A DNA stretch of 64,000 nt from Ignavibacteria bacterium. Its GTDB lineage: Bacteria > Bacteroidota > Ignavibacteria > Ignavibacteriales > Melioribacteraceae. Shown here in pieces: positions 17,174 through 26,224 of this stretch. A model generated the notes under the pieces. It made no database searches and was not told where the DNA came from. It was given only the letters and a program-made list of their open reading frames with translations. The stretch spans positions 1 through 64,000 of the forward strand of contig WPAE01000006.1 of the NCBI GenBank assembly GCA_009773205.1, in the 5' to 3' direction. The first letter of the stretch is position 1. Each line of letters begins with the position of its first letter. Both the position numbers and the translations under genes were made by a program.

Positions 17174-19855
17174 TTAGAACGAGAACTCAAAACCAAATTC
17201 TACTCTTCTCGGTTCGCCGTAATTCCATGGATAACGAAGCCATTCTTCAACAGTGTTTGGTCTGTTAGGATCGTAACCAATGTTCTTGCCTTCTGTTGTA
17301 TATTCGGGCTTTCCGGTATCACCAAATACGTTAACCGCAATTTTGCTATCAAGTAAATTGAATACTCTCAAAAATGTAGTAACATTAAGACCAAAAACAT
17401 CTAAAGTTTTATGCATTCTCATATCAAGTGAGAATTGAGTTGGTCTTCTTCTGCTGTTGCGCTGCAAACCGCTTGTAATTCCTCTATCGGCAGTGTACTG
17501 TGTTATTGAAGGAGAATAAGGCAGTCCCGTTCCATACCTTGCAATTGTAGAAATTCCCCAGTCTTTATCTCCAACAAACATCGAGAAGTTGAGTAAATGC
17601 CTCTGATCCCAATCGAGTGGAATTAAGTAAAGAGTTGGTTCGTTGTTACCGAGCTGCGCAAAGAATTCATCCTCTGGGTTAGAATTACTTCCTTCAGCAA
17701 CTTGGTAAGTATAATTCAAATCAAGTGAATAATAATTAGTAAACCTCTTGTTAAGATTTAGAGTAATACCTTTTACGTTAGAATAATCTTTGTTAATAAA
17801 TGTAGAATATGTAACAAGATTTCTTGTAGTAATAAGTGGACCTGCGGTAATCCAGTTTCTGATATCGCGGTAGAAACCGGTAAGATCAATAGAAAAATAT
17901 TCGAAGAATTGCTGTTTGAAGCCAATCTCGTACATTGTTGTTGTTTGTGGTTTCAAATCAGGGTTGCCGTAAGGACCGTAACCAGAACCGGTTTCGGGTA
18001 CATAGTAAGGTCCGCGGTTGAATAAATATTGGAATGAAGGAACTTGTAAAAACTGTCCGTAAGAGAAGTGCAAAACGCCTTGATCGCTGATAGGATACGC
18101 AATTCCAAAGCGAGGACCAACAGACCATTTTGGCTCAGCTTTTTTGTAAAAATACTGCTCACGCTCAGCTAAACTCAGCTTTTGAAGCTCGCTCCTAAGA
18201 GGAAGATTAATATTCGGGTCAGAAGGGTCAACTAAAATATTTCCTTTAGAATCGAAGTAGTCTAAACGAAGACCAATATTAATAATCACATTATCAAACT
18301 CAATCTTGTCTTGTAAATAAGCAGAAAATTCTATCGGTTCAGAATCATACTTTGTTCTGTTAGGCGTATTTGGGTCTGGAATTGAGGGAACAAAAGGTTC
18401 TACAGGCACTCCATTTACTCTCATCGGTTCAAGGTTAAAATCATCGAAAGAAAGACTATGTCTTCTTCCTTCTAAGCCAAACTTAATCATGTGATTTTCA
18501 TTTACTTGACTTGTATAATCAAGTTTTGCAATCAAAGTATTAGTCTTTCTGAAAAATCTGTGGTTATTTGTTCCTTTTGTAACAAAAGCATAACCAACTG
18601 TACGTAAGGAATCTGGGTGAACATACCGAGCATCAAAAGGATCTTCATACAAGTATTCGTTAAAGTCTTTGTAGAAATCTGAAATCTTTAATGTATAGAA
18701 TGCAGAACTGGAAATAGTGTGAGTCATTGTAAAAGTAGCGTTGTAGCTGTTTGCAAATTTGTTTACATCGCCGCTTGGGTTCCATTTGAAAAAGTGGCTG
18801 TAATCTCTAAATTTTTCATTAGAGAATAATACTTCTGCGTTAAACTTAATTGAACCGGAAGCCATCCAGCTTAAATTAGCCTGACCAATTAGTCTCTTAT
18901 TCCAATTCATAGCAGTTAAAGCGCCATTGGCAGAATCGCCAAGAGTAGTAAATTTGTTATAGCCGTACAAGTAGCCATCATCATAAACGTAGCGTAAGTT
19001 TCCAAAGAAATTTGCTTTGCTGTCTGTAAATGGAATTGGTCCGCTTAAACTACCCTGAATATTGTAATTAGCAACAGGGCTGTATTTGTCAATTCCCACA
19101 AAATAATCTTTGAAGTTACTTGCGTAATCACTTCCGTATAATTTGAAATCGCCTTTGTAACTTCTTCCTCCTTCTTTAGTAACGGTATTAATAATGCCAG
19201 AAAGCGCCTGTCCATACTCAGCATTGAAAGTACCACTTATAACTTGTAACTCTTGAACGCTTGAGTTGTCAATTTCAATGCCACGGCTGTTATCGAAAGC
19301 ATCTGTAATTGAAATACCGTTTACCCAATAAGCAATTTCGGAAGAACGACCGCCACGAATGTGGAATTCGCCGCCGGCACCTCTTGTAACACCAGCTTGT
19401 AATTGTAAGACATCCGAAAGTTCTGCTACAGGCAGGTTTCTAATTTCTTCTGAAGTTACTCTTGCCTGGCTGGAAGTAACATCTCTTTGAATTTTATCAA
19501 CATTACCTTGAACAACAATTGCCTGCATTTCAACAGCTGTTTCCTCAAGAGCAGCATCTTGAGTTGTTGTTAAATCAATAGAGATTTGTATGTTTTGGAT
19601 AACTACTGATTGGTATCCAACGTATTGATACTTAACACTATATCTTCCGGGCGGAATATTTAGTATTGTATATTTTCCATCAAGGTCTGTCGCTGCGCCA
19701 AGTGGTGTGCCATCAATTACAACATTAACAAAGGGCAGCGGCTCGCCAGTTTTTTTATCGGTTACTTTTCCTGTCAGCTTTCCGGTGGTTCCGGCTAAAA
19801 GGCAGTAAGGTACCAAAGCAACCAATAATAGTAACTTGGTAACTATTTTTTTCAT
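17174..19855 (-). CDS. TonB-dependent receptor with carboxypeptidase-regulatory domain
   Basis: This 893-residue protein has a signal peptide, an N-terminal beta-sandwich (GKLTGKVTDKKTGEPLPFVN), a plug domain (LSDVLQLQAGVTRGAGGEFH, IRGGRSSEIAYWVNGISI) and a 22-strand-type barrel ending RRVEFGFEFSF with a terminal Phe. Such receptors import siderophores, vitamins or glycans using TonB. No SusD partner follows, so it is not a standard SusCD pair. The neighbouring large secreted protein may play the lipoprotein's part. It lies 46 bp downstream of the SurA-like gene. Substrate unknown; the glycan-binding-like protein and LacI regulator nearby hint at sugar use. Confidence 0.9.
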   Translation of the reverse strand: MKKIVTKLLLLVALVPYCLLAGTTGKLTGKVTDKKTGEPLPFVNVVIDGTPLGAATDLDGKYTILNIPPGRYSVKYQYVGYQSVVIQNIQISIDLTTTQDAALEETAVEMQAIVVQGNVDKIQRDVTSSQARVTSEEIRNLPVAELSDVLQLQAGVTRGAGGEFHIRGGRSSEIAYWVNGISITDAFDNSRGIEIDNSSVQELQVISGTFNAEYGQALSGIINTVTKEGGRSYKGDFKLYGSDYASNFKDYFVGIDKYSPVANYNIQGSLSGPIPFTDSKANFFGNLRYVYDDGYLYGYNKFTTLGDSANGALTAMNWNKRLIGQANLSWMASGSIKFNAEVLFSNEKFRDYSHFFKWNPSGDVNKFANSYNATFTMTHTISSSAFYTLKISDFYKDFNEYLYEDPFDARYVHPDSLRTVGYAFVTKGTNNHRFFRKTNTLIAKLDYTSQVNENHMIKFGLEGRRHSLSFDDFNLEPMRVNGVPVEPFVPSIPDPNTPNRTKYDSEPIEFSAYLQDKIEFDNVIINIGLRLDYFDSKGNILVDPSDPNINLPLRSELQKLSLAEREQYFYKKAEPKWSVGPRFGIAYPISDQGVLHFSYGQFLQVPSFQYLFNRGPYYVPETGSGYGPYGNPDLKPQTTTMYEIGFKQQFFEYFSIDLTGFYRDIRNWITAGPLITTRNLVTYSTFINKDYSNVKGITLNLNKRFTNYYSLDLNYTYQVAEGSNSNPEDEFFAQLGNNEPTLYLIPLDWDQRHLLNFSMFVGDKDWGISTIARYGTGLPYSPSITQYTADRGITSGLQRNSRRRPTQFSLDMRMHKTLDVFGLNVTTFLRVFNLLDSKIAVNVFGDTGKPEYTTEGKNIGYDPNRPNTVEEWLRYPWNYGEPRRVEFGFEFSF

Positions 19856-19901
19856 AGTGCGCTCCTATATTCAAACAATAAATAATACAAATAAATTACT
19901 G

Positions 19902-21572
19902 TTAGTCTATTGTTAAAGACCCTAACAGTTCATCATTCCACTTTACAATAGTTTTCTTTCTAAGTCCAGTAATGTACTCCTCCATTATCGGTTTCGATTT
20001 TTCTTTTCGTAAAAGTTTTTCAGCTAATTCTTTCACTTCATCAAAGCTTTTAATTCCGCCCTCTTTTTTCCCTAGGAGTTTAAAAATTCCAAACATCTCT
20101 TGAATCTTTAAAGGACCAATAATATTTCCAATTTCTGCATTTGCTAATGTATCTTTCAAACCGCCAAATTTGGAAATTTCAGAAAAGCCCATTTCTCCTT
20201 TGTTTTTAGCAGACCAAGTTCTTAGAGAGTACTTTGCCGCCAAATCACCAAAATCTGAACCGGATTTTATTCTTCCAATTAATGAATCTGCTAAAGTTTT
20301 TCTGCTAACAATAATTTCTTGAACATTTATTTGGTCTTCGCTCTTAAAATAAATCGGATTATCATTATAAAATTTTTCTACTTCGTTTAGATTAAAAATT
20401 TTAGTTTCGGCAACCTGGGCGCGTTTATATTTTAGGAAAATATTGTTGTTATACTTTTTGATTGTCTTTTGTACTTCGTCTGCTTTATTATAACCTTTCT
20501 TTACTGCTAAACCTAACAAAATATCTTGAAGCACAAAACCCTTAATTACAGCTTCAAAGTTCTTTTCTGTATCAACTTTTTCTCTATGAAAGAATGGCAT
20601 TTCGTTTATTCTATTTAAAATATCTTTTTGCAAATAATTTTTTCTTTGATATTTAACAAAAACACCCGGCAAAAAATCTCTGGTATTCAACTCTACCAAA
20701 TTCACTGTTGAATATGTTAAATTCTCTAATGTTTTGCTAAGTATTTTTTTGTCCACTATAACGTTATGCGGATTAAAATATTTCTTTACGAAATCTGCTT
20801 CAGCTACACTGCGGTTTCTCATTCTCACAGTTCGTTCGATATGCCTTTTATTCTTAATAAACTCTGTTTCTGTTAATAAAGGATTTGGCACTCTTTCCTC
20901 AACTTTAATGATGCTGTAACCAAACTTAGTTTTAATTGGTTTCGAGATTTCTCCCGGATTTAATGAGTACGCAGCATCTTCAAAAGCCGGGTCCATATCG
21001 CCCCATGAAAAGAAACCTAAATAACCTCCATTGTTTTGCAGCGTAGAATCTGTAAAAACTTGTTTGGCTAAAGTGTAAAAATCCTCTCCGGTTTGAAGCA
21101 ACTGATATAAACTGTTTGCCTCTTCTTCTGTTTCTGCATGTAAATGTCTTGCAGAAATTTTGAGGTTGGTTTTGTAAAAAGCATCTCTCAACTCAGCTTC
21201 GGAAACTTTCATTTTTGCATAAATATCTCTATCCTTAAGAAATGCTAAAACAGTTTGCTTCTCTGCCCATTTAAGTTCTTTCTTGTATTCAATGTTATCA
21301 AAAATGCTTTTGTTGTCATCGTACTGAAGAAGAAGAGTTTCGTTGATTAAATTGTTGAGGATTGCCCGGCGCGTTACAATATTGTCTTTAATGCCGGATG
21401 CGAAGATGTAATCGGAATAACGTGTAAGAAAATCTGATGTGTAAATCTTAGTTGGGCCGACTTCTGCAATTACATTTTTAGGTAGCGCTAACTGTTGCGA
21501 TTGGAAAACTTGGTTGTTTAGTAAAGTAAGGATGCAAATTAACGTGAATACAGTTTTGTACTGTTTAATCAT
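19902..21572 (-). CDS. SurA-like periplasmic parvulin peptidyl-prolyl isomerase
   Basis: This protein of about 556 residues starts at ATG 21572 with a signal peptide (MIKQYKTVFTLICILTLLNN); the track TTG 21593 is less likely. A SurA-N-like helical region is followed by two PpiC/parvulin domains. The first has ISARHLHAETEEEA and GGYLGFFSWGDMDPAFEDAA; the second has INVQEIIVSRK and NKGEMGFSEISKFGG. SurA-type proteins chaperone beta-barrels across the periplasm. It is the first gene of the envelope block, directly before a TonB receptor, which fits a dedicated foldase for outer-membrane proteins. High confidence in family, moderate in client. Confidence 0.85.
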   Translation of the reverse strand: MIKQYKTVFTLICILTLLNNQVFQSQQLALPKNVIAEVGPTKIYTSDFLTRYSDYIFASGIKDNIVTRRAILNNLINETLLLQYDDNKSIFDNIEYKKELKWAEKQTVLAFLKDRDIYAKMKVSEAELRDAFYKTNLKISARHLHAETEEEANSLYQLLQTGEDFYTLAKQVFTDSTLQNNGGYLGFFSWGDMDPAFEDAAYSLNPGEISKPIKTKFGYSIIKVEERVPNPLLTETEFIKNKRHIERTVRMRNRSVAEADFVKKYFNPHNVIVDKKILSKTLENLTYSTVNLVELNTRDFLPGVFVKYQRKNYLQKDILNRINEMPFFHREKVDTEKNFEAVIKGFVLQDILLGLAVKKGYNKADEVQKTIKKYNNNIFLKYKRAQVAETKIFNLNEVEKFYNDNPIYFKSEDQINVQEIIVSRKTLADSLIGRIKSGSDFGDLAAKYSLRTWSAKNKGEMGFSEISKFGGLKDTLANAEIGNIIGPLKIQEMFGIFKLLGKKEGGIKSFDEVKELAEKLLRKEKSKPIMEEYITGLRKKTIVKWNDELLGSLTID

Positions 21573-21885
21573 TTTACCGTTACAAAAAACCAAATAACAA
21601 TGTTTTGAAAGGACGAATTTTTTTTGATTACTTGTTACAAAATACTAAAAGCTGCTCTTTAAAATCAAATATATAAATGGATTATTAAAGTCTTTGTTCT
21701 TTCATTGTCCCGCATTGTGAGGTTAAAATTTTTAAAATACTAATTTTTAGAGGTGCCCTAAATTGATAACTTTTGAGCAGTTTGCAGACTTTAAAGCACT
21801 AATTGCTTAGACATTATTTCCTTATATTAACACGTAAATTTATAGAAATGAATTACTTAGCTCATAGAACAAGGTGGTAATCTTT

Positions 21886-22941
21886 TTGAAAAGGAAGAGC
21901 ACAAAAACCGATTATAGCACAAAGCTTATTACTCTTAATGATATTGCAGCTAAATTAGGAGTATCTACCATTACTGTTTCAAAAGCTTTGCGGGGTCATC
22001 CGGATATTTCCAAAACAACTGCCGAGTTAATTAAGAAAACCGCCGATGAATTAGGCTACTCTCCTAACTTTATGGCTCGCAGTTTAGCTGCTAGAAAATC
22101 CAATACTATTGGCGTTGTTCTTCCACAGATCGATCATCACTTTTTCAGCTCTGTTATAGATCATATTTACAATTTTGCGCTAGATCACCAATACCATGCT
22201 TTTTTAACAGTTTCTCATGAAAATGCAGAATTGCAGAAAAAGCAAATTCAATCTCTGCTTTCCATGCGCGTTGACGGTATAATTATTTCAGTTTCTCAAG
22301 ACACAAAAGATTTTGAAATTTTTGAAACTGCAAAGAAACGACGAGTTCCACTTGTTTTTATGGACCGAATACCGGATTTGGCAGATTGCAACACAGTAGC
22401 GGTAGATGACAAAGGCGCATCTTACAAGGCTATCGAACATGCTATAAATCTTGGTTATAGAAGAATTGCTCACTTTGCCGGGCATACTAACATCAGCATT
22501 GGCAGAGAGCGCATGCTTGGTTTTCACAAAGCTATGAAGGATAATGGATTAAATGTAAACCCAGACTGGGTAATTGAGGGCGATTTTGATGAAAAAAGCG
22601 GCTACGATTCATTTATGAAACTTTACCGCGAAAAGAACCTGCCCGATTTTATTCTTGCCGTTACATATCCCACAGCAATTGGAATTTATACTGCCGCTCA
22701 AGAAGTTGGTTTAACAATTCCAGATGATATTGATTTGATTTGCTTCGGCAACTCAGAAGTACAAAACTTTTTATCTCCTCCACTTAGCTGTGTTAATCAA
22801 CCTACAGACCAATTAGCCTCTAAATCTATGAACCTGCTTATTGACAACATTAACAATATAGATAATTTCAAGTGCAAGAAGATTGTAATAGATACTGAGT
22901 TGATCTTAAGAGGAACTTGCATTAAATATAATCGTAGTTAG
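21886..22941 (+). CDS. LacI-family transcriptional regulator
   Basis: This protein of about 351 residues has the LacI HTH and hinge near residues 16-65 (LNDIAAKLGVSTITVSKALR, LGYSPNFMARSLAARKSNTI) and a periplasmic-binding-protein-like sensor domain (IGVVLPQIDHHFFSSVIDHI ... DIDLICFGNSEVQNFLSPPL). LacI regulators bind a sugar and release operator DNA. The track starts at GTG 21874; TTG 21886 has AAGGTGG about 7 bp upstream and is preferred, though both are in frame. It diverges from the envelope block containing a glycan-binding-like secreted protein, so it may control that block. I found no clear operator palindrome in the 313-bp gap. Confidence 0.9.
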   Translation: MKRKSTKTDYSTKLITLNDIAAKLGVSTITVSKALRGHPDISKTTAELIKKTADELGYSPNFMARSLAARKSNTIGVVLPQIDHHFFSSVIDHIYNFALDHQYHAFLTVSHENAELQKKQIQSLLSMRVDGIIISVSQDTKDFEIFETAKKRRVPLVFMDRIPDLADCNTVAVDDKGASYKAIEHAINLGYRRIAHFAGHTNISIGRERMLGFHKAMKDNGLNVNPDWVIEGDFDEKSGYDSFMKLYREKNLPDFILAVTYPTAIGIYTAAQEVGLTIPDDIDLICFGNSEVQNFLSPPLSCVNQPTDQLASKSMNLLIDNINNIDNFKCKKIVIDTELILRGTCIKYNRS

Positions 22942-22980
22942 CAAACTTAATTCTCTCATAACTTTCTCATCTAAGACTCA

Positions 22981-23883
22981 ATGCTAAAAGAAAAAGCTAT
23001 TTCAAAAATAAACGAACTTAAAAAAAATATTGACAACTCCGGTTTAACTTCCACTTCTATCATTCAGAAAAATTACCATTATGAGTTTGATGCCATTCAA
23101 GATGGAAAGAAGATTAAAATCTTACTCTACTTTGGGAAAAAAGGATTAAACCTTGTTATTCAAGGAGATCAAAAATCAACACTTTACAGCACAGTAAACA
23201 ATTTAGTTAACGAAGAGCCTGTGCTTGGTCTAACGGAAGCAAAAGTTGAAGAACCAAATTCATACATAGGAACTGACGAAGCTGGCAAAGGGGACATTTT
23301 TGGTCCATTGGTTATAGCTGCAGTTTTTGTTGATAAAGATTCGAAAAAAGAATTGTTAAGAATTGGCGTTCGGGATAGCAAAGCACTTAGCGATCCGCAG
23401 ATTGATTTTCTCGCAGCAAAAATCAAAAATATTTGTAAAGGCTATTATTCGATTATTGAGCTTAGACCGGAACTTTATAACAGAAAATATGAAGAGTATA
23501 AAAACTTAAACAAGCTCTTAAGCTTTGGGCATTCTAAAGCAATAAAGATTTTACTCGATGATATAGATGCTAAAACTGTTATCTCGGATAAATTTAGCAC
23601 TCAAGGTCTCGAGATTCACAGAGATAAGTCTTTTTCGCATGTAGAATTTATTGATACTGAAAAAGCAGAACGCTTTATTGCTGTTGCAGCTGCTTCAATA
23701 CTTGCGCGCAATACTTTTAATAAGTGGTTCTACGAACTTGAGTATAAAGGACTGGATTTTCCAAAAGGCTCAAGTGAAAAAGCCAAGAGTTTTCTTAAAA
23801 GATTCTTAAAGCAAAATGAATATTCTACACTAATAAATTTTGCCAAATTACATTTTAAGACTATCAAAGAATCATTGAAGTAA
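22981..23883 (+). CDS. rnhC: Ribonuclease HIII
   Basis: This 300-residue protein has an N-terminal TBP-like substrate-binding domain (residues 1-90) and the RNase H2/H3 catalytic core beginning YIGTDEAGKGDIFGPLV, with acidic residues D and E of TDEAGKGD, later RDSKALSD and FIDTEKAERFIAVAAASILA. It cleaves the RNA strand of RNA-DNA hybrids, for example R-loops and primers. The TBP-like N-domain and GTDEAGKGD (rather than DEVGRG) separate HIII from HII. It lies between lacI and pfkA on the same strand, 17 bp before pfkA. Confidence 0.92.
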   Translation: MLKEKAISKINELKKNIDNSGLTSTSIIQKNYHYEFDAIQDGKKIKILLYFGKKGLNLVIQGDQKSTLYSTVNNLVNEEPVLGLTEAKVEEPNSYIGTDEAGKGDIFGPLVIAAVFVDKDSKKELLRIGVRDSKALSDPQIDFLAAKIKNICKGYYSIIELRPELYNRKYEEYKNLNKLLSFGHSKAIKILLDDIDAKTVISDKFSTQGLEIHRDKSFSHVEFIDTEKAERFIAVAAASILARNTFNKWFYELEYKGLDFPKGSSEKAKSFLKRFLKQNEYSTLINFAKLHFKTIKESLK

Positions 23884-23900
23884 AAATATATGGAGCCTAA

Positions 23901-25001
23901 GTGAAAACGAAAATTAAGAGAATTGGCATTCTTACTGGCGGCGGTGATTGTCCCGGCTTAAACGCAGTTATACGCGGAGTTACAAAGCCTGCTCACGATA
24001 ATGGCATTTCCGTTTTCGGAATATTAGATGGATTTGAAGGTTTAGTAAATGGAAAGACAATTGAGCTATACAACAAAGACGTATCTGGTATTTTGGGAAA
24101 AGGAGGAACAATACTTGGATCATCAAATAAAGGCGATCCATTTCATTGGCCTGAAGAAACTAACGGAAAAATTAAAATTGTGGACCGATCAAAAGAAGCA
24201 TTAAAAAACTATGATGGCTGGGGACTTGATGCATTAGTTGCTATTGGCGGAGATGGTACAATGAACATTGCACATAAGATGAGTTTGATGGGAATGAATA
24301 TAGTTGGTGTTCCTAAAACAATAGATAACGACCTTGAAGCTACAGATTTAACATTCGGACACGATTCTGCAGTTTATGTTGTATCTGAAGCATTGGATCG
24401 GCTTCACACTACTGCATCGGCTCATCATCGTGTAATGGTTTGCGAAGTTATGGGGAGATATGCAGGCTGGATTGCACTAAACGGTGGAATTGCCGGCGGT
24501 GCAGATATTATTCTTATTCCGGAAATACCGTTCAACTGGAATACAGTTTATGAAAAAGTTTTACAAAGGAATATGCGCGGCAAACGTTTCAGTCTTGTTT
24601 GTGTTGCAGAGGGCGCAAGACCTAAAAATGGCTCTTTAATTACAAAAGCCAAAGACAAAAGGAGAACCGATCCTATTCAGCTTGGTGGTATTGGAGAATA
24701 TGTTGCCAAGATGATTAGCAGCAATACCGGTTTGGAAACAAGAACTACTGTACTCGGGCATTTGCAGAGAGGCGGAAGCCCAACTCCTTTTGATAGAATT
24801 CTTTCAACCAAATTTGGTACAAATGCCATACAGTTAGTTATGAAAAGACAATTTGGAAGAATGGTGGCTTTGAAAGGATCGGAAATAATTAGCGTTAAGC
24901 TTGCAAATGCCATATCTAAGCAAAAACTAGTTAAACAAAAAGACCAGGCTGTGCTTGCAGCTTTATCGGTTGGTGTAAGTTTTGGCAGCGAAAAGTTATA
25001 A
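23901..25001 (+). CDS. pfkA: 6-phosphofructokinase
   Basis: This 366-residue PFK-A superfamily enzyme phosphorylates fructose 6-phosphate in glycolysis. Seen: ILTGGGDCPGLNAVIRGV, GGDGTM, PKTIDNDLEATDLTFGHDSA and GHLQRGGSPTPFDR. The GGDG glycine goes with ATP use, whereas the Lys of PKTIDND is the residue typical of PPi-dependent and long-clade enzymes (classic bacterial ATP-PFK has PGTIDND). Mixed G/K enzymes known from other lineages use ATP, so ATP is the likelier donor. It starts at GTG with TGGAG 5 bp upstream. No cotranscribed glycolytic gene is present. Confidence 0.92.
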   Translation: MKTKIKRIGILTGGGDCPGLNAVIRGVTKPAHDNGISVFGILDGFEGLVNGKTIELYNKDVSGILGKGGTILGSSNKGDPFHWPEETNGKIKIVDRSKEALKNYDGWGLDALVAIGGDGTMNIAHKMSLMGMNIVGVPKTIDNDLEATDLTFGHDSAVYVVSEALDRLHTTASAHHRVMVCEVMGRYAGWIALNGGIAGGADIILIPEIPFNWNTVYEKVLQRNMRGKRFSLVCVAEGARPKNGSLITKAKDKRRTDPIQLGGIGEYVAKMISSNTGLETRTTVLGHLQRGGSPTPFDRILSTKFGTNAIQLVMKRQFGRMVALKGSEIISVKLANAISKQKLVKQKDQAVLAALSVGVSFGSEKL

Positions 25002-25100
25002 CATTTCTTGCATTGGATTGGTAAGAATCATTATTTTCGCACACGTTATTTGAAAAGCTGTTTAATATAGTAAGATCATGCAGATAAACTTTGCTCAGAG

Positions 25101-25225
25101 TGGTTAGAACGCAGCGAATTGAGTTTTGAGTTTAATGTATTTGGGTCGTAGTTCAGCCTGTCCGCCTTTGGCGGATTGGTTAGAAATTGAGTTTTGAGTT
25201 TAATGTATTTGGGGTCGTAGTTCAG
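25101..25225 (+). repeat. Decayed tandem copies of the tRNA-Asp 5' region
   Basis: TGGTTAGAA occurs at 25101 and 25177 and again in the intact gene. A leader ATTGAGTTTTGAGTTTAATG plus the tRNA start ending GTCGTAGTTCAG occurs at 25118-25156 and 25186-25225. So two truncated tRNA-Asp units precede the intact one. The second unit is split by a 19-bp insert (25157-25175) centred on TCCGCCTTTGGCGGA. ORFs 25076-25288 and 25187-25375 are false readings of this stretch. Confidence 0.8.
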
Positions 25226-25287
25226 TTGGTTAGAACGCCTGCCTGTCACGCAGGAGGTCGCGAGTTCGAGTCTCGTCGGCCCCGCCA
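25211..25287 (+). tRNA. tRNA-Asp (GUC)
   Basis: The 77-nt gene has acceptor GGGGTCG ... CGGCCCC with encoded CCA, D-arm, anticodon arm CCTGC-CTGTCAC-GCAGG with anticodon GTC, and T-arm CGAG-TTCGAGT-CTCG. All stems pair. A terminator follows at 25312. The upstream copies of its 5' part are broken, so this is the only working one visible. Confidence 0.97.
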
Positions 25288-25311
25288 AAAAAAACGGGTA
25301 AACCCGCTCTT

Positions 25312-25345
25312 AAAAGCCCCGATTCTTAGCGAATCGGGGCTTTTT
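25312..25345 (+). terminator. Rho-independent terminator after tRNA-Asp
   Basis: The stem AAAGCCCCGATTC / GAATCGGGGCTTT is perfect and ends in TTTTTG. Just beyond, AGGGTTGCT occurs twice with a 12-bp period (25374 and 25386). Confidence 0.9.
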
Positions 25346-25591
25346 GTTTTTATGACTTCATTTAATGCTTTATAGGGTTGCTAAAAGGGTTGCTGATTTT
25401 GGGATGTTGCCAATTTTGTCAAGCGAATGCGGAATATTTGTTCATGGCGCCAGTCTCTCCCATCAAGTCTTGGTAGGTTCTGGCTGTTTTTAGGTCAGCC
25501 TTCAACTGAGTGCCTTCGGAAGTAGCGAGGGTTTATGAAAAAGTAAAAGGGGTAAGGATTTTTATCATGATCCAAAATTATTGTGAAGCAT

Positions 25592-25619
25592 AAAAAAACC
25601 CACTTTAGCAGCGGGTTTA
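25592..25619 (-). terminator. Terminator of the rplM-frr operon
   Basis: Read on the minus strand, AAACCCGCTG / AGTGGGTTT forms a hairpin followed by a T-run about 30 bp past the frr stop. Confidence 0.8.
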
Positions 25620-25651
25620 AATTCTAAAAAGCCTATGAATAAAATATAGTT

Positions 25652-26212
25652 TTAAACTTCCATAATTTCTTTTTCTTTGTGCTTAATTAGTTCGTCAATT
25701 TTTGTAATGTGTTCGTCAGTAAGTTTCTGCGTTTCTTTTTCGGCTTCTTTCAATTCGTCTTCAGTAAGTTTCTTTTCTTTTTCCTGTTTTTTCAAATGGT
25801 CATTGGCATCGCGGCGTACATTACGCAAAGCAATTTTAGATTCTTCTCCAAATTTCTTTACTAGCTTAACTAATTCTTTTCTTCTTTCTTCGTTAAGCGG
25901 GGGAATGGGAATTTTGAGATTTGTTCCATCACTAATGGGATTTAGACCTAACCCTGCAGACATAATAGCTTTATCAATAGCCTGCACCATAGATTTATCC
26001 CAAGGAGTAATTCCAATTGTATGGGCATCAATAACGCTAACATTGCCCACTTGATTAAGTGGACTCATAGTTCCGTAGTAATCTACTTTAATGCCATCAA
26101 GCAATGCAGTAGTTGCTTTACCAGTTCTTATTTTAACAATTTCACTTCTAAAAGCTTCTACGGTTTTGTCCATTCTTAGTTTTGCGTCTTTAATAACTTC
26201 GTTATTCATCAT
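25652..26212 (-). CDS. frr: Ribosome recycling factor
   Basis: This 186-residue protein is the usual length (about 185). It has RMDKTVEAFRSEIVKIRTGK near the start, the hinge to domain II (YYGTMSPLNQVGNVSVID) and the C-terminal three-helix bundle (LKIPIPPLNEERRKELVKLV ... ALRNVRRDANDHLKK). With EF-G it splits the post-termination ribosome. ATG 26209 directly follows the track start and is equally possible; GAGG lies upstream of both. It follows pyrH by 12 bp, the order common to many bacteria. Confidence 0.97.
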   Translation of the reverse strand: MMNNEVIKDAKLRMDKTVEAFRSEIVKIRTGKATTALLDGIKVDYYGTMSPLNQVGNVSVIDAHTIGITPWDKSMVQAIDKAIMSAGLGLNPISDGTNLKIPIPPLNEERRKELVKLVKKFGEESKIALRNVRRDANDHLKKQEKEKKLTEDELKEAEKETQKLTDEHITKIDELIKHKEKEIMEV

Positions 26213-26224
26213 TTTTCCTCGAAA

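Noticed and set aside
25076-25288. Minus-strand ORF resembling a commonly annotated protein (GPTRLELATSCVTGRRSNQL)
   Set aside because: It is the reverse reading of tRNA-Asp and its partial copies, a known false gene type.
25376-25591. Degenerate integrase tail on the minus strand after tRNA-Asp
   Set aside because: A short open stretch exists, but no recombinase motif (R-H-R-Y) can be recognised.
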